From NCBI GenBank assembly GCA_050258755.1, contig JBLMZI010000012.1:43894-107893 (forward strand): a stretch of 64,000 bases of DNA. The letters run 5' to 3'. Position 1 is the first letter of the stretch; each line of letters begins with the position of its first letter. The translations under genes and the position numbers were made by a program. The DNA comes from JBLMZI01 sp050258755. GTDB taxonomy: Bacteria; Bacillota; Syntrophomonadia; Syntrophomonadales; DTU052. Shown here in pieces: positions 63,900-64,000 of this stretch. Under the pieces are notes generated by a model. That model searched no databases. It was not told the DNA's origin and saw only the letters and a list, made by a program, of their open reading frames with translations.

Positions 63900-64000
63900 A
63901 TGGTAGAACTGCCGGGCTATGTGTTGAAAGAGAAGGTGTTTGAAAGCCACCGGACGAAGGTATACCGGGGACAGCGGCGGGATAACGGACAGCCGGTGAT
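63900..64000 (+). CDS. Protein-kinase-like gene, 5' end only
   Basis: Starts ATG behind GGGGAGGG and runs out of the window after 33 codons. The visible N-terminus (LPGYVLKEKVFESHRTKVYRG) resembles the glycine-rich loop strand of bacterial Ser/Thr kinase domains, such as those opening large ATPase/histidine-kinase fusions. Identity beyond this cannot be stated. Confidence 0.55.
   Translation, partial: MVELPGYVLKEKVFESHRTKVYRGQRRDNGQPV

Overview
The window looks like a chromosomal segment of an anaerobic, Gram-positive-affiliated bacterium (Bacillota, probably a syntrophic or fermentative lineage). This is inferred from strong GGAGG ribosome binding sites with frequent GTG/TTG starts, a DivIVA-like protein, an exosortase-G (XrtG)-type sorting locus, an SAM-I riboswitch, sigma54-linked enhancer-binding proteins and a Firmicute-style IscR/NifS/IscU cluster. 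I see no phage, insertion sequence or CRISPR array.

Layout. 0-13 kb: the 3' end of a secreted repeat protein, two HD-GYP cyclic-di-GMP proteins, an internally duplicated chemoreceptor, a membrane phosphoesterase and a YgiQ-type radical SAM protein. 13.0-13.6 kb: six tRNA genes (Gly, Arg, His, Gln, Gln, Lys) with two promoters and a terminator. 13.9-16.8 kb: surface polysaccharide genes (methyltransferase, glycosyltransferase, flippase). 17.2-25.7 kb: a DivIVA-like protein, a coiled-coil protein fused to a 6-pyruvoyl-tetrahydropterin-synthase-like domain that has lost its catalytic residues, a large PTPS-related membrane protein, a C-terminally anchored target protein, exosortase, glycosyltransferase and HD protein. 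Together these form an exosortase-G type locus. 25.8 kb: a CopZ-like metallochaperone.

26-33.7 kb: an acyl-CoA dehydrogenase / thiolase / CoA-transferase operon. It is preceded by a consensus sigma54 promoter and four identical-format dyads (ATGC-N6-GCAT), and followed by a convergent CBS-PAS-PAS-AAA+ sigma54 activator that is the obvious candidate regulator. 34-40.2 kb: a copper-type P-ATPase, a membrane protein, an NtrB/NtrC-type two-component pair and two tiny cysteine-rich proteins. A second consensus sigma54 promoter sits at the head of this metal operon.

40.4-52.2 kb: a sulfur-handling region. It holds IscR-NifS-IscU, O-acetylhomoserine sulfhydrylase, TcdA, cysteine synthase, a riboswitch-controlled homoserine acetyltransferase, a second NifS with MnmA, a ThiF/MoeB-like E1 enzyme, ThiI and FdhD. 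52.4-53.8 kb: hgcA and hgcB, the mercury-methylation gene pair, behind a good promoter with a perfect 18-bp palindrome at the start of transcription. 53.9-64 kb: two large sensor kinases, an RDD/TPR membrane protein, a CpXC protein, a short Rossmann-like fragment, a PHB-depolymerase-like esterase and the beginning of a protein-kinase-like gene.

The most rewarding points are hgcAB with its palindromic operator, the two sigma54 regulons whose probable activators are encoded beside them, the cysteine-rich peptides beside the copper ATPase, and the PTPS pseudoenzyme/exosortase locus. All assignments were made by reading the sequence; no database search was run.
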